Origin: Ruminococcus sp. UBA6407
GTDB lineage: Bacteria > Bacillota > Clostridia > Oscillospirales > Ruminococcaceae
DNA: 64,000 bases
Direction of reading: 5' to 3'
Assembly: GCA_002438605.1 (NCBI GenBank)
Contig: DJPR01000002.1
Span: 75,261 to 139,260, forward strand
The notes under the pieces: generated by a model
Told to the model about the DNA's origin: nothing
The model's input: the letters and a program-made list of their open reading frames with translations, nothing else
Database searches by the model: none
Shown here: positions 26,896 to 37,510 of the stretch, in pieces
Layout of the letters: every line of letters begins with the position of its first letter
Numbering within the stretch: the stretch's first letter is position 1
Made by a program: the position numbers and the translations under genes

Positions 26896-26915
26896 ATCGT
26901 TACCCTCCTATCCGG

Positions 26916-27155
26916 TTAAGTGTCTGAGTATTCACTCAGCACCCTTCTGAGCTTTTTATCTGTTATATCGTTTAAATCAATTACATTTTCAGTAAAGCAT
27001 AAATGCTTTATGCTTTTTCTTTTCGGAGCAGCTATTTTTCTGCTTTTGCCGTCTGCAATCAAGCAAAACTTACTGTCTGCCTCAAGAATAACGAAATATT
27101 TTCCGTTATCACGTCCTGCAACTGCTTTTACGATCAAGCCTTTTACAGCATTCAC
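26916..27155 (-). CDS. KOW-domain RNA-binding protein (L14e-like)
   Basis: A 79-residue basic protein with an N-terminal KOW/SH3-like segment (GLIVKAVAGRDNGKYFVIL, residues 6-24) and a PKRKSIKHL stretch near 44. It belongs to the RPL14A-like group (COG2163) often found between map and infA in Clostridia. The start is GTG at 27155 with GGAGGT upstream. It is presumed to bind rRNA or the ribosome; its exact role is not established. Confidence 0.85.
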   Translation of the reverse strand: MNAVKGLIVKAVAGRDNGKYFVILEADSKFCLIADGKSRKIAAPKRKSIKHLCFTENVIDLNDITDKKLRRVLSEYSDT

Positions 27156-27168
27156 TTTTGTACCTCCG

Positions 27169-27918
27169 TTATGGTCTTGTCATTATAACAGGCCCATCGG
27201 ACGTCAATGCGATAGTATGCTCAAAATGAGCTGAAAGTGAACCACTTGCCGTCAGAACAGTCCAACCGTCTTTCAGAACTTTTACCTCATCACCTTTGAC
27301 ATTAATCATTGGTTCAATGCAAAAAGTCATTCCGGCTGTCAGTCTGGGACCTCTGCCTGCCTCTCCGTAATTAGGAACTTCGGGTGATTCATGTAAGTTT
27401 CTGCCGATACCGTGACCGCAGTAATTTCTTACGATACCATATCCTCTTGAAGCACAATAAACTTCAACAGCATGGCAAACGTCACCAAGTCGTGCACCAA
27501 CCTGTGCAGCCTTAATTCCTTCATAAAGACTGGCTTCAGTAACCTCCAGCAATGCTTTAGCCTCATCTGATATTTCTCCGCAGGGGAATGTAGCACATGT
27601 ATCTCCGTGGAAGCCGTTGTATAAAGCTCCTACGTCAACACTTACGATATCGCCCTTATGAATAACCTTTGAGGAACGAGGAATTCCATGAATTACCTCA
27701 TTGTTTATTGAAATGCAGGCACTGCCCGGAAAACCGCCGTATCCGAGGAATGACGGCTTTGCTCCACAGCCCACGATGTAATCATGAACTATTTTGTCAA
27801 GCTCCAGAGTAGTCATACCTGCTTTTATAGATTCACCGGCAAGCTTCAATGCTCCACCAGCAATTTTGCCGGCTTCACGCATTTTGGCTAAATCGGTTTT
27901 AGATTTTATGCTTATCAT
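27169..27918 (-). CDS. map: Methionine aminopeptidase, type I
   Basis: A 249-residue metallopeptidase that removes initiator Met from new proteins. The five metal ligands can be placed: two Asp in VDVGALYNGFHGD (near 97 and 108), His in CGHGIGRNLHE (near 171), and two Glu in CIEPMIN and FEHTIAL. It lacks the N-terminal zinc-finger extension of some MetAPs. It is between adk and the KOW gene in the spc part of the operon. Confidence 0.97.
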   Translation of the reverse strand: MISIKSKTDLAKMREAGKIAGGALKLAGESIKAGMTTLELDKIVHDYIVGCGAKPSFLGYGGFPGSACISINNEVIHGIPRSSKVIHKGDIVSVDVGALYNGFHGDTCATFPCGEISDEAKALLEVTEASLYEGIKAAQVGARLGDVCHAVEVYCASRGYGIVRNYCGHGIGRNLHESPEVPNYGEAGRGPRLTAGMTFCIEPMINVKGDEVKVLKDGWTVLTASGSLSAHFEHTIALTSDGPVIMTRP

Positions 27919-27923
27919 AACTT

Positions 27924-28556
27924 TTAAGCTCCAACTGCTGCAAGAGTAAGTTTCGAAGTATCAGCAACTTCCTCCTGACCTTCTACAGTAACAAGCTTAC
28001 CCTGTTTTTCGTAATAATCCTTGAGGGGAGCTGTTTTTTCGTGATATACAGCCAGTCTTTCAAGAACTGTTTCAGGCTGATCATCCTTACGGATTATAGT
28101 ATCAGCACCGCATTTATCACACTTACCCTCAACCTTTGATGGTTTGTACTGAACATGATATGAAGCTCCGCAGCCTTCGCAAACTCTTCTGCCTGAAACT
28201 CTCTGTTTAATTGTATCATCAGCAACTGAAATTTCAATTACTTTGTCAATTTTTATGTTCATGGCATCAAGAGCCTCTGCCTGTGGAACTGTTCTTGGAA
28301 ATCCATCAAGAATAAAGCCGTTTTTGCAGTCGTCCTCAGCAATACGCTCTTTAAGGATTCCGATAACAATATCATCAGACACAAGAGCACCTGCATCCAT
28401 AGCAGCCTTAGCTTTAAGACCATATTCTGTGCCATTTTTAGCAGCTTCACGAAGAATATTGCCTGTTGAAATCTGTGGGATATTCAAAGCTTCGGAAACA
28501 ACCTCTGCCTGTGTACCCTTTCCCGCACCGGGAGCACCTAAAAATATTAAATTCAT
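27924..28556 (-). CDS. adk: Adenylate kinase
   Basis: A 210-residue enzyme converting AMP and ATP to two ADP. The P-loop [10 protein letters not shown] is at about residues 7-16. The lid carries four Cys (CEGC and CDKC, about 127-150), so this is the zinc-binding long form usual in Gram-positives. I chose the ATG at 28556 (MNLIFLG) because AAGGAG is 8 nt before it but only 2 nt before the ATG at 28562. Confidence 0.97.
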   Translation of the reverse strand: MNLIFLGAPGAGKGTQAEVVSEALNIPQISTGNILREAAKNGTEYGLKAKAAMDAGALVSDDIVIGILKERIAEDDCKNGFILDGFPRTVPQAEALDAMNIKIDKVIEISVADDTIKQRVSGRRVCEGCGASYHVQYKPSKVEGKCDKCGADTIIRKDDQPETVLERLAVYHEKTAPLKDYYEKQGKLVTVEGQEEVADTSKLTLAAVGA

Positions 28557-28568
28557 AATCATAACTCC

Positions 28569-29888
28569 TTACTGCAGGAAGCCCTTATGATGACGCATCA
28601 TCATCTGAGATTCCAATGTACGACTTGTTTCAAGAGCAACGCTTACAACGATAAGAATTGAAGTACCGCCCATTGAAAGTGACTGAAGGTTTGAATCAGC
28701 CATTGAGATAAAAATCGGAATAACTGCAATCACACCTAAGAAAAATGCACCGACAATTGTAATCTTTGACAGAACCCTCTGAATATAATCAGATGTCGGC
28801 TTACCTGGTCTGATACCGGGAATACCGCCGTTGCTCTGACGAAGGTCATTAGCAATCTGTACCGGATTGTACTGCATTGAAACGTAGAAGTAATTAAATC
28901 CGATAATCAAAAGGAAATAGATAATTGCATATGACCAGCTCTGTGTGCTGAAGAATTTACAGAAGTGATAATAAAATCCGCTTTTTACTTCAGGATCCAA
29001 TGGTTTAAAGAGCTGAATTGTCTGCGGCAATGACATGAATGACATTGCAAATATGATCGGCATAACACCGCTCATACAGATTTTGATCGGAATATGTGAT
29101 TTCTGTCCGCCATACTGCTTTCTTCCTACAACACGCTTTGCATACTGAATTGTAATTCTGCGTTCTGATTCGTTCATAAAAACGATAAAAGCAATCATAG
29201 CAACGAAGAAAATAAGAATACCGATTGAAACGAAAAGGTATTTTGAAGGCTCACTCTTTGTAAGTGAAACAAGAGTACCTACATCAGTAGGGAATCTTGC
29301 AACGATACCTGCGAAAAGAAGCATTGAAACGCCGTTGCCGATACCCTTGTCGTTAATTCTGTTACCCATCCAGATAACAAGTGAAGCACCTGCCATAAAG
29401 CTTGCTATTATAACAGCAGCAGCAAAATACATCTTCCAGCCTGACATATACTCAGCAGGAATAGCCTTCATGCTGTTTTTCAAGGTAAAATAATAAGCTA
29501 TTGACATAAATGCAGCCAAACCCAAAGATACAAATGCTGTTATCTTATTAATGGTTTTTCTTCCCTCTTCACCTTCCTGCTGAAGTCTTTCCAGCGGCGG
29601 CAAAGCATATGTGAGAAGCTGCATTATAATTGATGCATTAATATATGGGGTAATTGAAAGTGAAAAGATAGTAGCTTTTGATAAAGCACCACCGGTCATA
29701 GTATTCAGATATTCAAGAAAGTTACCGCCAGTTGCATAGGATTTCATCCATGAACCAACCTGTTCAGTATCAAGGAACGGAACAGTAATTGCACTTCCGA
29801 GTCTGAAGATAATAACCATAAATAATGTGTAAAGAAGCTTTTTTCTGAGATCCTGAATTTTCCAAGCCTTTCTTAAAGTCTCAAACAC
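28569..29888 (-). CDS. secY: Protein translocase subunit SecY
   Basis: A 439-residue channel subunit of the Sec translocon with ten predicted membrane helices. Landmarks are GIMPYINASIIMQLL-like SITPYINASIIMQLLTYALP near residue 75, the loop RITIQYAKRVVGRKQYGGQ near 240, and PGIRPGKPTSDYI near 355 in the ribosome-contacting loop. It lies between rplO and adk, the standard position. Start at 29888. Confidence 0.97.
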   Translation of the reverse strand: MFETLRKAWKIQDLRKKLLYTLFMVIIFRLGSAITVPFLDTEQVGSWMKSYATGGNFLEYLNTMTGGALSKATIFSLSITPYINASIIMQLLTYALPPLERLQQEGEEGRKTINKITAFVSLGLAAFMSIAYYFTLKNSMKAIPAEYMSGWKMYFAAAVIIASFMAGASLVIWMGNRINDKGIGNGVSMLLFAGIVARFPTDVGTLVSLTKSEPSKYLFVSIGILIFFVAMIAFIVFMNESERRITIQYAKRVVGRKQYGGQKSHIPIKICMSGVMPIIFAMSFMSLPQTIQLFKPLDPEVKSGFYYHFCKFFSTQSWSYAIIYFLLIIGFNYFYVSMQYNPVQIANDLRQSNGGIPGIRPGKPTSDYIQRVLSKITIVGAFFLGVIAVIPIFISMADSNLQSLSMGGTSILIVVSVALETSRTLESQMMMRHHKGFLQ

Positions 29889-29889
29889 A

Positions 29890-30339
29890 TTACATCACCT
29901 CAGCTTTCCCGCCAGCCTTCTCGATTTTTTCGATAGCACTCTTAGAGAACTTAGCTGCCTTTACAGTAACCTTTGCTGTAAGATCACCATTGCCAAGCAC
30001 CTTTACTCCATCGTTAACCTTCTTTACGAGACCTGCTGCCACGAGAAGCTCTGTATCTACTACAGTACCGTCTGTGAACTTATTGAGATCTGATACATTA
30101 ATAATTGCATACTTTGTTGCAAAAATATTATTGAATCCTCTCTTAGGAATACGTCTTACCAAAGGCATCTGTCCGCCTTCGAAGCCGATTCTTACACCGC
30201 CGCCTGAACGTGCGTTCTGACCCTTGTGTCCCTTGCCGGCAGTCTTGCCGTTACCTGAACCATGGCCTCTGCCAACACGCTTTACAGCCTTGTTTGAATC
30301 CGGAGCCGGTGTTAATTCGTGAATTTTCATGGTTTGCAC
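29890..30339 (-). CDS. rplO: 50S ribosomal protein uL15
   Basis: A 149-residue L15. The glycine/arginine-rich N-terminal extension [21 protein letters not shown] (described by position, about 19-39) threads through 23S rRNA, and the C-terminal half has the globular fold ([21 protein letters not shown]). It lies between rpmD and secY. Confidence 0.97.
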   Translation of the reverse strand: MQTMKIHELTPAPDSNKAVKRVGRGHGSGNGKTAGKGHKGQNARSGGGVRIGFEGGQMPLVRRIPKRGFNNIFATKYAIINVSDLNKFTDGTVVDTELLVAAGLVKKVNDGVKVLGNGDLTAKVTVKAAKFSKSAIEKIEKAGGKAEVM

Positions 30340-30347
30340 CTCCTTGC

Positions 30348-30524
30348 TTACGCTTCTTGTACCTCAACGAGGTGGATTATTTTCTTGATTTTACCGTTTG
30401 TCTGCTCATTATCAGGCTGAACTGTAGTATCGCCAACCTTCTTAAGGCCAAGTGACTGAGCAGTAGCAATCTGGTCTTTCTTTCTGCCGATAAGACTCTT
30501 TACGAGCTTGATTTCCTTTGCCAT
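30348..30524 (-). CDS. rpmD: 50S ribosomal protein uL30
   Basis: A 58-residue L30 read directly from the minus strand. It starts [20 protein letters not shown] and continues [20 protein letters not shown], ending HLVEVQEA. The ATG at 30524 has AGGAGGC upstream. It lies between rpsE and rplO. Short length explains why it is easily missed. Confidence 0.96.
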   Translation of the reverse strand: MAKEIKLVKSLIGRKKDQIATAQSLGLKKVGDTTVQPDNEQTNGKIKKIIHLVEVQEA

Positions 30525-30537
30525 AGTTACTGCCTCC

Positions 30538-31038
30538 TTAACCTAAAATTTCTTTTACAGACTTGCCTCTCTTAGCAGCAACTTCTTTAGCTGTTGTGCA
30601 TGAAGCAAGACCATTAATTGTAGCTCTTACAACGTTGCAAGGATTATTTGAGCGAAGTGACTTCGTTCTGATATCCTTAATTCCAGCTACTTCGATTACC
30701 GCACGAACAGGACCGCCTGCGATAACACCGGTACCAGGTGCAGCCGGCTTCATAAGAACTCTGCCAGCACCGAATTCACCGATAATTTCATGAGGGATTG
30801 TAGTACCCTTTAAAGCAATCTTAACAAGGTTCTTCTTTGCATCTTCAATGCCCTTGCGAATTGCGTCCGGAACTTCGCCTGACTTACCAAGACCAAAACC
30901 AACGATTCCGTTACCATCGCCTACTACTACGAGAGCAGCAAACTTCATGATACGTCCGCCCTTTACTGTCTTTGAAACACGGTTGATAGCAACAACCTTT
31001 TCCTCAAGCTCCAAGCCCTGTGCATCTATTTTAGCCAT
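30538..31038 (-). CDS. rpsE: 30S ribosomal protein uS5
   Basis: A 166-residue S5 of the 30S decoding-fidelity region. Residues 9-75 form the dsRNA-binding fold ([40 protein letters not shown]), and the C-terminal half has [15 protein letters not shown]. Length and order (rplR, rpsE, rpmD) are normal. Confidence 0.98.
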   Translation of the reverse strand: MAKIDAQGLELEEKVVAINRVSKTVKGGRIMKFAALVVVGDGNGIVGFGLGKSGEVPDAIRKGIEDAKKNLVKIALKGTTIPHEIIGEFGAGRVLMKPAAPGTGVIAGGPVRAVIEVAGIKDIRTKSLRSNNPCNVVRATINGLASCTTAKEVAAKRGKSVKEILG

Positions 31039-31053
31039 CGTTTTACCTCCCTC

Positions 31054-31413
31054 TTAGAACTTTAATCCGTTTTCACGAGCGCCTTCTGCAAGTTCCTTCA
31101 CTCTTCCGTGATAGAGATAGCCGCCTCTGTCGAATACAACTTCGCTGATTCCCTTAGCCTGTGCGTTCTTAGCGATCATCTCGCCAACCTTGCGGGCACC
31201 TTCAACGTTGCCGCCGTTGCCCTCAAAGCCCTTGTCCATGCTTGATGCAGCAGCAAGAGTAACACCGTTTACATCGTCAATAATCTGTGCATAGATATGC
31301 TTTGTTGAACGGAAAACGTTAAGACGAGGACGCTCAGGAGTACCGGAAATCTTCGCACGAACTCTGCGATGTCTTTTTAATCTGGCTTTATTGCTGTCAA
31401 TCTTTTTAATCAT
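31054..31413 (-). CDS. rplR: 50S ribosomal protein uL18
   Basis: A 119-residue L18, which binds 5S rRNA in the central protuberance. The N-terminal arm [21 protein letters not shown] (about residues 11-31) and the motif [21 protein letters not shown] near the end are typical. It is 15 bp ahead of rpsE. Confidence 0.98.
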   Translation of the reverse strand: MIKKIDSNKARLKRHRRVRAKISGTPERPRLNVFRSTKHIYAQIIDDVNGVTLAAASSMDKGFEGNGGNVEGARKVGEMIAKNAQAKGISEVVFDRGGYLYHGRVKELAEGARENGLKF

Positions 31414-31432
31414 AGCAATCTACTCCTTTTAA

Positions 31433-31978
31433 TTACTTCTTGCCCTTACCGGCTTTACCTTCCTTGCGGATGATACGTTCGCCGGCATATCTTATTCCCT
31501 TGCCCTTATATGGCTCAGGTGGACGCTTCTCGCGTACTTCTGCTGCAAACTGACCTACAGCCTGCTTGTCGATACCGTTTATAACAATCTTGTTAGGCTG
31601 CGGAACGTCAATTGTAATTCCGTTGCCCTCAGACATAATAACCTGATGTGAATAACCAAGGTTCATAACAAGGTCCTTACCCTGCTTAGCAGCACGGTAA
31701 CCAACACCTTCGATTTCAAGAGTCTTAGAGAAACCGTTTGTAACTCCTTCAACCATGTTAGCGATAAGTGTTCTTGTAAGACCGTGGAGTGATCTGTGTT
31801 CCTTCTTATCACTTGGTCTTGTAACTGTGATAACGCCGTCAGCGAAATCAATTGTAAGCTCCTTGCTGAACTGCTTGGAAACTTCGCCCTTAGGTCCTTT
31901 AACTGTAATGTAGTTAGCATCATTTTTGAACTCTACACCAGCAGGAACGCTAATAGGCATTTTACCGATTCTTGACAT
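31433..31978 (-). CDS. rplF: 50S ribosomal protein uL6
   Basis: A 181-residue L6 with two tandem repeats of the L6 fold. Near the C-terminus, KRPPEPYKGKGIRY is the family signature. It sits close to the factor-binding site on the 50S subunit. Position between rpsH and rplR is standard. Confidence 0.98.
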   Translation of the reverse strand: MSRIGKMPISVPAGVEFKNDANYITVKGPKGEVSKQFSKELTIDFADGVITVTRPSDKKEHRSLHGLTRTLIANMVEGVTNGFSKTLEIEGVGYRAAKQGKDLVMNLGYSHQVIMSEGNGITIDVPQPNKIVINGIDKQAVGQFAAEVREKRPPEPYKGKGIRYAGERIIRKEGKAGKGKK

Positions 31979-31990
31979 ATTAGCTCCTCC

Positions 31991-32389
31991 TTACCAAATG
32001 TATGCTAAAACTTCGCCGCCGACATTAAGCTCACGAGCCTTCTTGTCAGTTACGATACCCTTTGAAGTTGAAACTATTGCAATACCAAGGCCTTTTCTTA
32101 CCTTTGGCATATCTGCACAGCTTGCATATATACGCAGACCAGGTTTTGATACCCTGCGTAAACCGGTGATTACTGGTGACTTGTTGTCGCCGTATTTCAG
32201 AGTAATTCTGATTACACCCTGCTTACCATCTTCAATGATCTGGAAGCCCTTAACATAACCCTCGTCAACGAGAATCTGTGTAATTGCCTTCTTAACATTT
32301 GAAGCGGGAACGTCAACCGTGGCGTGCTTTGCAGAATTCGCATTACGAATTCTTGTTAAAAGATCTGCTATTGTATCAGTGATTTGCAT
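31991..32389 (-). CDS. rpsH: 30S ribosomal protein uS8
   Basis: A 132-residue S8, an early 16S rRNA binder. It starts [20 protein letters not shown], and its C-terminal signature [20 protein letters not shown] is present. In many bacteria S8 is the repressor of the spc part of this operon; I saw no clear S8 target site here. Confidence 0.98.
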   Translation of the reverse strand: MQITDTIADLLTRIRNANSAKHATVDVPASNVKKAITQILVDEGYVKGFQIIEDGKQGVIRITLKYGDNKSPVITGLRRVSKPGLRIYASCADMPKVRKGLGIAIVSTSKGIVTDKKARELNVGGEVLAYIW

Positions 32390-32413
32390 GCCGAATGACC
32401 TCCTTTTTGTATT

Positions 32414-32599
32414 TTACCAGCTTGCCTTCTTAACACCCGGAATCTGACCGTCGTGTGCGAGTTCTCTGAAGCAGATACGGCAAATGCCGAACTTTCTCAG
32501 ATATGCATGCGGTCTGCCACAAATTTTGCATCTGTTATATGCTCTTGTGGAATACTTGGGAGTTCTCTGCTGCTTATTGATCATTGCCTTTTTAGCCAT
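32414..32599 (-). CDS. rpsN: 30S ribosomal protein uS14, zinc-binding type (S14Z)
   Basis: A 61-residue short S14 with two CxxC pairs: CKIC near residue 24 and CRIC near 40, which form a zinc ribbon. This C+ form is typical of Gram-positives under zinc-replete conditions. The conserved [20 protein letters not shown] runs at about 28-47. It lies between rplE and rpsH. Confidence 0.98.
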   Translation of the reverse strand: MAKKAMINKQQRTPKYSTRAYNRCKICGRPHAYLRKFGICRICFRELAHDGQIPGVKKASW

Positions 32600-32617
32600 T
32601 TATAAATCCTCCCCAGA

Positions 32618-33157
32618 TTACTTAATGAAAGGAGCTCCCATAAGTGTGAGCAGTTCTTTCGCTTCTTCATCAGTTTTAGCTGTTGTGATGAAGTTTATAT
32701 CCATACCTCTGACCTTATCGATCTTGTCATATTCGATTTCAGGGAAAATAAGCTGTTCCTTGATACCTGTTGAGTAGTTGCCCTTACCGTCAAATGAGTT
32801 AGGGTTGATACCTCTGAAGTCACGAACTCTTGGGAAAGCTACGTTAAAGAGCTTATCAACGAATTCATACATTTTTTCGCTTCTGAGAGTTACCTTTACA
32901 CCGATTGGCATACCTTCACGAAGCTTAAAGTTAGCAACTGACTTCTTAGCTCTGCATATTACCGGCTTCTGACCTGTAATTGCAGCAATATCAGTCATAA
33001 TAGCGTCAATTACCTTAGCATTTTCCTTAGCTTCACCGGCACCTACATTGATTATAACCTTGTCGAGCTTTGGAATCTGCATAACACTCTTGTAGCCGAA
33101 TTTCTTCATCATTGCAGGAGCTACTGTGCTAACATAATAATCCTTTAATCTAGCCAT
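32618..33157 (-). CDS. rplE: 50S ribosomal protein uL5
   Basis: A 179-residue L5 that binds 5S rRNA and contacts P-site tRNA. Typical stretches are [19 protein letters not shown] near residue 25, [19 protein letters not shown] near 60, and [20 protein letters not shown] near 110. It is between rplX and rpsN. Confidence 0.98.
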   Translation of the reverse strand: MARLKDYYVSTVAPAMMKKFGYKSVMQIPKLDKVIINVGAGEAKENAKVIDAIMTDIAAITGQKPVICRAKKSVANFKLREGMPIGVKVTLRSEKMYEFVDKLFNVAFPRVRDFRGINPNSFDGKGNYSTGIKEQLIFPEIEYDKIDKVRGMDINFITTAKTDEEAKELLTLMGAPFIK

Positions 33158-33169
33158 GCTGCACTCTCC

Positions 33170-33523
33170 TTACTTGAATGACTTACCGCATTTTTTACAA
33201 ACACGGAGCTTAGTTTTCTTGTCGCCGTCCATCTCAAATACATGACCAACTCTTGTCGGCTTGCCGCACTTAGGGCAAACAAGCTGTACCTTGCAGGCAT
33301 AAATCGGAGCTTCTGCCTGAACAATTCCGCCCTGCTGACCCATTCTTGTTGGCTTAACATGCTTTGTGATGATGTTTATTCCTTCAACGATGACTTTATC
33401 TTCCTTAGGGCTTACTTCAAGAACCTTACCTGTCTTTCTTGAACCGTTCTTATCGAACTTATCCTCGTATTTACCCTTGAGGAGAACAACTGTGTCACCG
33501 GTTTTTACATGCACTTTACTCAT
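33170..33523 (-). CDS. rplX: 50S ribosomal protein uL24
   Basis: A 117-residue L24 with an N-terminal KOW domain ([19 protein letters not shown], about 4-22) and two CxxC pairs (CPKC near 83 and CKKC near 109) that could hold zinc. It is an assembly initiator of the 50S subunit near the exit tunnel. Order rplN-rplX-rplE is standard. Confidence 0.97.
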   Translation of the reverse strand: MSKVHVKTGDTVVLLKGKYEDKFDKNGSRKTGKVLEVSPKEDKVIVEGINIITKHVKPTRMGQQGGIVQAEAPIYACKVQLVCPKCGKPTRVGHVFEMDGDKKTKLRVCKKCGKSFK

Positions 33524-33541
33524 AACTGAATGACACCTCCA

Positions 33542-33910
33542 TTAAAGTACTTCCGGAGCAAGACTGAGGATCTTTGTGTATTCTTTTTCACGAAGCTCCT
33601 TAGCAACTGGTCCGAATATACGAGTTCCCTTTGGATTCTTATCTTCTTTAATAATAACAGCAGCGTTCTCATCAAAACGGATGTATGTTCCATCCTCTCT
33701 TCTAAGACCCTTTGCTGAACGAACGATAACTGCCTTTACAACATCGCCCTTCTTAACAACGCCTCCGGGTGTTGCCTTCTTAACTGAAGCAACTACAACG
33801 TCACCGATATTTGCATATCTTCTGCGAGTACCACCCAGAACTCTGATACACATAAGCTCCTTAGCACCTGTGTTATCAGCGACTTTTAAATAAGTCTGCA
33901 TCTGTATCAC
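33542..33910 (-). CDS. rplN: 50S ribosomal protein uL14
   Basis: A 122-residue L14 at the subunit interface. [20 protein letters not shown] at residues 1-20 and [20 protein letters not shown] near 95 are typical. Its N-terminal barrel contacts 16S rRNA in the 70S ribosome. It is separated from rpsQ by 53 bp. Confidence 0.98.
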   Translation of the reverse strand: MIQMQTYLKVADNTGAKELMCIRVLGGTRRRYANIGDVVVASVKKATPGGVVKKGDVVKAVIVRSAKGLRREDGTYIRFDENAAVIIKEDKNPKGTRIFGPVAKELREKEYTKILSLAPEVL

Positions 33911-33963
33911 AGCGAGTTCCTCCTTTCAAGCTTAAATAAGCTTTAAACAAATATATGATTAAA

Positions 33964-34221
33964 TTACTTAGCTCTTTCAATGATATTGGTTACACGCCAT
34001 CTCTTATCCTTTGAAAGCGGACGTGTTTCCATTACTTCAACGCGGTCACCGATTCTGCACTCATTCTTTTCATCATGAGCCTTAAGCTTAACGGTACGCT
34101 TGATAATCTTCTTGTAAAGCGGGTGTTTAACATTGTCGATGATAGCAACAACAACAGTCTTATCCATCTTGTCGCTTACAACTTTACCAACTCTAGTTTT
34201 TCTAAGGTTTCTCTCAGACAC
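33964..34221 (-). CDS. rpsQ: 30S ribosomal protein uS17
   Basis: An 85-residue OB-fold S17. [20 protein letters not shown] (about 5-24) and [21 protein letters not shown] near 56 are characteristic (the second by position only). It binds 16S rRNA helix 11 and lies between rpmC and rplN. Confidence 0.98.
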   Translation of the reverse strand: MSERNLRKTRVGKVVSDKMDKTVVVAIIDNVKHPLYKKIIKRTVKLKAHDEKNECRIGDRVEVMETRPLSKDKRWRVTNIIERAK

Positions 34222-34239
34222 AGCTAAATCCTCCCTTTC

Positions 34240-34437
34240 TTACTGCTCTGCAAGCTCTGCAGCACGCAGACATGTCTTGATGCGAGCAATATCCTTCTTT
34301 ACAGCCTTAAGACGAGCTGTATTGTCGAGCTGATTTACAGCAAGCTGAAAGCGGAGCGCAAAAAGCTCTTCCTTTAAGCTAACAAGCTTTTGATTCATTT
34401 CGTCAACTGTCATATCTTTGATTTCAGATGCCTTCAT
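34240..34437 (-). CDS. rpmC: 50S ribosomal protein uL29
   Basis: A 65-residue helical L29 near the exit tunnel, where it binds trigger factor and [21 protein letters not shown] and [19 protein letters not shown] are typical. Its ATG overlaps the rplP stop by one base (TAATG), so the pair is translationally coupled. Confidence 0.98.
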   Translation of the reverse strand: MKASEIKDMTVDEMNQKLVSLKEELFALRFQLAVNQLDNTARLKAVKKDIARIKTCLRAAELAEQ

Positions 34438-34859
34438 TACTGCTCCCCTCCTTGCTCTTTACAAATAAATTTACACTTGATAGGAAGCTTGTGCATAGCA
34501 AGACGCATAGCTTCTCTTGCAGTTTCCTCCGGAACACCCTGAATCTCAAAGAGAACTCTGCCCGGCTTTACAACTGCAACCCAGTATTCAGGAGTACCTT
34601 TACCGGAACCCATTCTGGTGCCCATAGGCTTTTTTGATACAGGCTTATCAGGGAAAATCTTGATCCAAACCTGACCGCCTCTCTTGATATAACGTGTCAT
34701 AGCGATACGAGCAGATTCAATCTGATTGGAAGTAATCCAAGCAGGTTCAAGTGCCTGAATGCCGAAATCACCGTAAGTGACTTTATTGCCTCTGTATGCC
34801 TTACCTTTCATATTGCCTCTGTGGGCTCTGCGGTATTTAACTCTTTTTGGAAGCAGCAT
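34437..34859 (-). CDS. rplP: 50S ribosomal protein uL16
   Basis: A 140-residue L16 near the A site and central protuberance. [20 protein letters not shown] opens the protein; [19 protein letters not shown] and [21 protein letters not shown] are conserved. It overlaps rpsC and rpmC by one base each. Confidence 0.98.
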   Translation of the reverse strand: MLLPKRVKYRRAHRGNMKGKAYRGNKVTYGDFGIQALEPAWITSNQIESARIAMTRYIKRGGQVWIKIFPDKPVSKKPMGTRMGSGKGTPEYWVAVVKPGRVLFEIQGVPEETAREAMRLAMHKLPIKCKFICKEQGGEQ

Positions 34860-35635
34860 TACTGATTACCTCCTTCTCTTTTATTTTCACGACCCTTAAA
34901 GTTGTTGTTGCGTCTGTTGCCGTTTCTGTCATCGCGACGCTTTCTTTCAGGTCTGTCGTTCTTCTTTTCAAACTTTTCTCTCTGTGCAGCAGCCTTAGCA
35001 GCGTCACCCTTGAGAACTTCGCCCTTATAAATCCATACCTTTACGCCAAGACGTCCGTATGTTGTATGAGCTTCTGCTGTACCGTAGTCAATATCAGCAC
35101 GGATTGTCTGAAGCGGAATAGTACCTTCATGGTAGCTTTCTGCTCTTGCGATTTCTGCACCGCCGAGACGGCCTGAAACTCTTGTCTTAATACCCTTAGC
35201 ACCAAGACGCATTGCTCTGCCAATTGACTGCTTCATAGCACGTCTGAATGAAATTCTGTTTTCAAGATCAAGAGCAATCTTTTCAGCAACAAGCTGAGCG
35301 TCCATATCAGGCTGCTTAACTTCAATAATGTTGATGAAAACCTGCTTCTTCATCATAGCCTCGAGCTTAACACGAAGCTTATCGATTTCTGCACCGCCTC
35401 TGCCGATTACAATACCCGGCTTAGCACAGTGAATGTGGATTCTAACCTTATCAGCGAAACGCTCGATTTCAATCTTTGGAACACCTGCTGCATACAAGCT
35501 CTTCTTAATATAGTTACGAACGTTGTAGTCCTCAACAAGAGTGTCGCCAAATTCTGCCTTATTCGCAAACCAGCGAGAATCCCAATCCTTTATAACGCCA
35601 ACACGAAGACCGTGTGGATTAACTTTCTGGCCCAT
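34859..35635 (-). CDS. rpsC: 30S ribosomal protein uS3
   Basis: A 258-residue S3 of the 30S head, part of the mRNA entry helicase site. Residues 16-107 include a KH domain ([20 protein letters not shown]) and residues 108-205 the C-terminal S3 fold. Residues 218-258 are a low-complexity tail rich in Arg, Lys, Asn and Glu ([16 protein letters not shown]), longer than the roughly 218-residue core seen in many bacteria. Confidence 0.97.
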   Translation of the reverse strand: MGQKVNPHGLRVGVIKDWDSRWFANKAEFGDTLVEDYNVRNYIKKSLYAAGVPKIEIERFADKVRIHIHCAKPGIVIGRGGAEIDKLRVKLEAMMKKQVFINIIEVKQPDMDAQLVAEKIALDLENRISFRRAMKQSIGRAMRLGAKGIKTRVSGRLGGAEIARAESYHEGTIPLQTIRADIDYGTAEAHTTYGRLGVKVWIYKGEVLKGDAAKAAAQREKFEKKNDRPERKRRDDRNGNRRNNNFKGRENKREGGNQ

Positions 35636-35654
35636 TACTTAAACCTCCTTGGGA

Positions 35655-35990
35655 TTATTCTTTTTCTTTAAGAACAATTGTGATGTGTGATGTTCTCTTT
35701 AAAATACGATATGCTCTGCCTTGTGCTCTTGGCATAATTCTCTTCATGATAGGACCCGGTGTTACGAAACATTCAGCAACATAAAGGCTGTCCTTATCCA
35801 TGTTGTTATTATTTTCAGCATTTGCCATAGCGGACTTCAAAAGCTTAGCAATAATTGGACTTGCTGCCTTTGGAGTAAGATCTAATGTAGCCAATGCAAT
35901 ATCTACAGGCTTGTTTCTGATGAGATCAAGAACAATCTGTACTTTTCTTGGTGAGATACGAGCATTTCTTAAATAAGCTCTTGCTTCCAT
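35655..35990 (-). CDS. rplV: 50S ribosomal protein uL22
   Basis: A 111-residue L22 whose long hairpin lines the exit tunnel. [20 protein letters not shown] and the hairpin region [20 protein letters not shown] are conserved. Order rpsS-rplV-rpsC is standard. Confidence 0.98.
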   Translation of the reverse strand: MEARAYLRNARISPRKVQIVLDLIRNKPVDIALATLDLTPKAASPIIAKLLKSAMANAENNNNMDKDSLYVAECFVTPGPIMKRIMPRAQGRAYRILKRTSHITIVLKEKE

Positions 35991-36007
35991 CTGAACTCCT
36001 CCTTCCG

Positions 36008-36292
36008 CTATTTCTTACCGTTATTTGATGTCTTTGAACCAGCGTGGCCCTTGTAGGTTCTTGTTGGTGCAAATTCACCGAGCTTGTGACCTACCATATC
36101 TTCTGTTACATATACAGGCACATGCTTACGACCGTCATGTACTGCAAATGTGTGTCCTACAAAATCAGGGAAAATTGTTGATGAACGGCTCCAGGTTTTA
36201 AGAACTTTCTTTTCACCTGCTTCATTCATAGCCATAACCCTCTTAAGAAGAACCTCCTGGACATAAGGTCCCTTTTTAATGCTTCTGCTCAT
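36008..36292 (-). CDS. rpsS: 30S ribosomal protein uS19
   Basis: A 94-residue S19 of the 30S head. [39 protein letters not shown] and [19 protein letters not shown] are all typical. It lies 21 bp after rplB. Confidence 0.98.
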   Translation of the reverse strand: MSRSIKKGPYVQEVLLKRVMAMNEAGEKKVLKTWSRSSTIFPDFVGHTFAVHDGRKHVPVYVTEDMVGHKLGEFAPTRTYKGHAGSKTSNNGKK

Positions 36293-36313
36293 TAATCAGT
36301 TCCTCCTTTCAGA

Positions 36314-37147
36314 TTATTTACCGTTGCGGCGTTTTACGATGAACTTATCTGTTCTGTGATGCTTCTTACGAGTCTTGTAACCAAGAGCAGGTTTGCCCCA
36401 AGGTGTTACAGGTCCCGGACGTCCTACAGGTGACTTACCTTCACCACCACCGTGTGGGTGATCGCATGGGTTCATTACAGAACCTCTTACAGTAGGTCTC
36501 CAGCCCATGTTACGAACACGGCCTGCTTTACCATAGTTAACGTTCTCGTGGTCAATGTTTGAAACCTGACCGATTGAAGCCTTGCAATTGATCGGAACTT
36601 TTCTCATTTCTCCTGAAGGAAGTCTAACGAGAGCATAAGTTTCTTCTTTACCCATAAGCTGAGCCATATTTCCTGCTGAACGAACGAGCTGAGCGCCCTT
36701 TCCAGGATAAAGCTCAATAGCATGAATAAATGTACCAACCGGAATATCTGAAAGCTTAAGTGCATTACCTGGCTTGATGTCAGCTTCTGAACCTGACTGA
36801 ACCTTGTCGCCAACCTTAAGACCATTTGGTGCGAGAATATATCTCTTTTCACCGTCTTCATACTGAACGAGAGCGATGAATGCACTTCTGTTCGGATCGT
36901 ATTCAAGAGTCATAACTGTAGCAGTCATGTTATCCTTGTCACGCTTGAAATCTATGATACGGTACTTTCTTCTGTTACCGCCGCCTCTATGGCGAACTGT
37001 AATTCTTCCGTAGCTGTTTCTGCCTGATTTCTTCTTCATTGGCTCAAGCAGACTTTTCTCCGGAGCAACCTTAGACAACTGTGAGTAATCAGTAACTGTC
37101 ATCTGACGACGTGATGGAGTTGTCGGTTTATAGGATTTAATTGCCAT
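36314..37147 (-). CDS. rplB: 50S ribosomal protein uL2
   Basis: A 277-residue L2 close to the peptidyl transferase centre. An N-terminal OB-like domain ([20 protein letters not shown] near 50) is followed by an SH3-like domain and the C-terminal signature [20 protein letters not shown] near 225, which includes the functionally important His in HPHGGG. Confidence 0.98.
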   Translation of the reverse strand: MAIKSYKPTTPSRRQMTVTDYSQLSKVAPEKSLLEPMKKKSGRNSYGRITVRHRGGGNRRKYRIIDFKRDKDNMTATVMTLEYDPNRSAFIALVQYEDGEKRYILAPNGLKVGDKVQSGSEADIKPGNALKLSDIPVGTFIHAIELYPGKGAQLVRSAGNMAQLMGKEETYALVRLPSGEMRKVPINCKASIGQVSNIDHENVNYGKAGRVRNMGWRPTVRGSVMNPCDHPHGGGEGKSPVGRPGPVTPWGKPALGYKTRKKHHRTDKFIVKRRNGK

Positions 37148-37216
37148 TTATTTCACTCCTTAAAATGCGTTTTTGCGGGAGCATTACTCCCATACTTTGC
37201 TGATCTGTATTATTTA

Positions 37217-37510
37217 TTAATACATACCATCGAAGAATTCAATTGTCTTAGAATCAGATGTCAAAGTAACAATTGCTTTCTTCCAGTCAGCTGTTTTGCC
37301 AACGAATCTGCCGACACGCTTAACACGTCCTCTGCAATTCATTGTGTTAACCTTAGCAACCTTAACGCCGAAAAGCTTTTCAACAGCATCTGCTATTTCA
37401 ACCTTGTTAGCATCTTTAGCTACCTTAAAGGTGTACTTTCCAACCTGAAGACCATCAATGCTCTTTTCTGTGATAACAGGCTTTAAAATAATATCCTGTG
37501 GTGCTTTCAT
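37217..37510 (-). CDS. rplW: 50S ribosomal protein uL23
   Basis: A 97-residue L23 at the tunnel exit, docking site for trigger factor and [24 protein letters not shown] (about 7-27, by position) and [20 protein letters not shown] are typical. The start overlaps the end of rplD by one base. Confidence 0.98.
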   Translation of the reverse strand: MKAPQDIILKPVITEKSIDGLQVGKYTFKVAKDANKVEIADAVEKLFGVKVAKVNTMNCRGRVKRVGRFVGKTADWKKAIVTLTSDSKTIEFFDGMY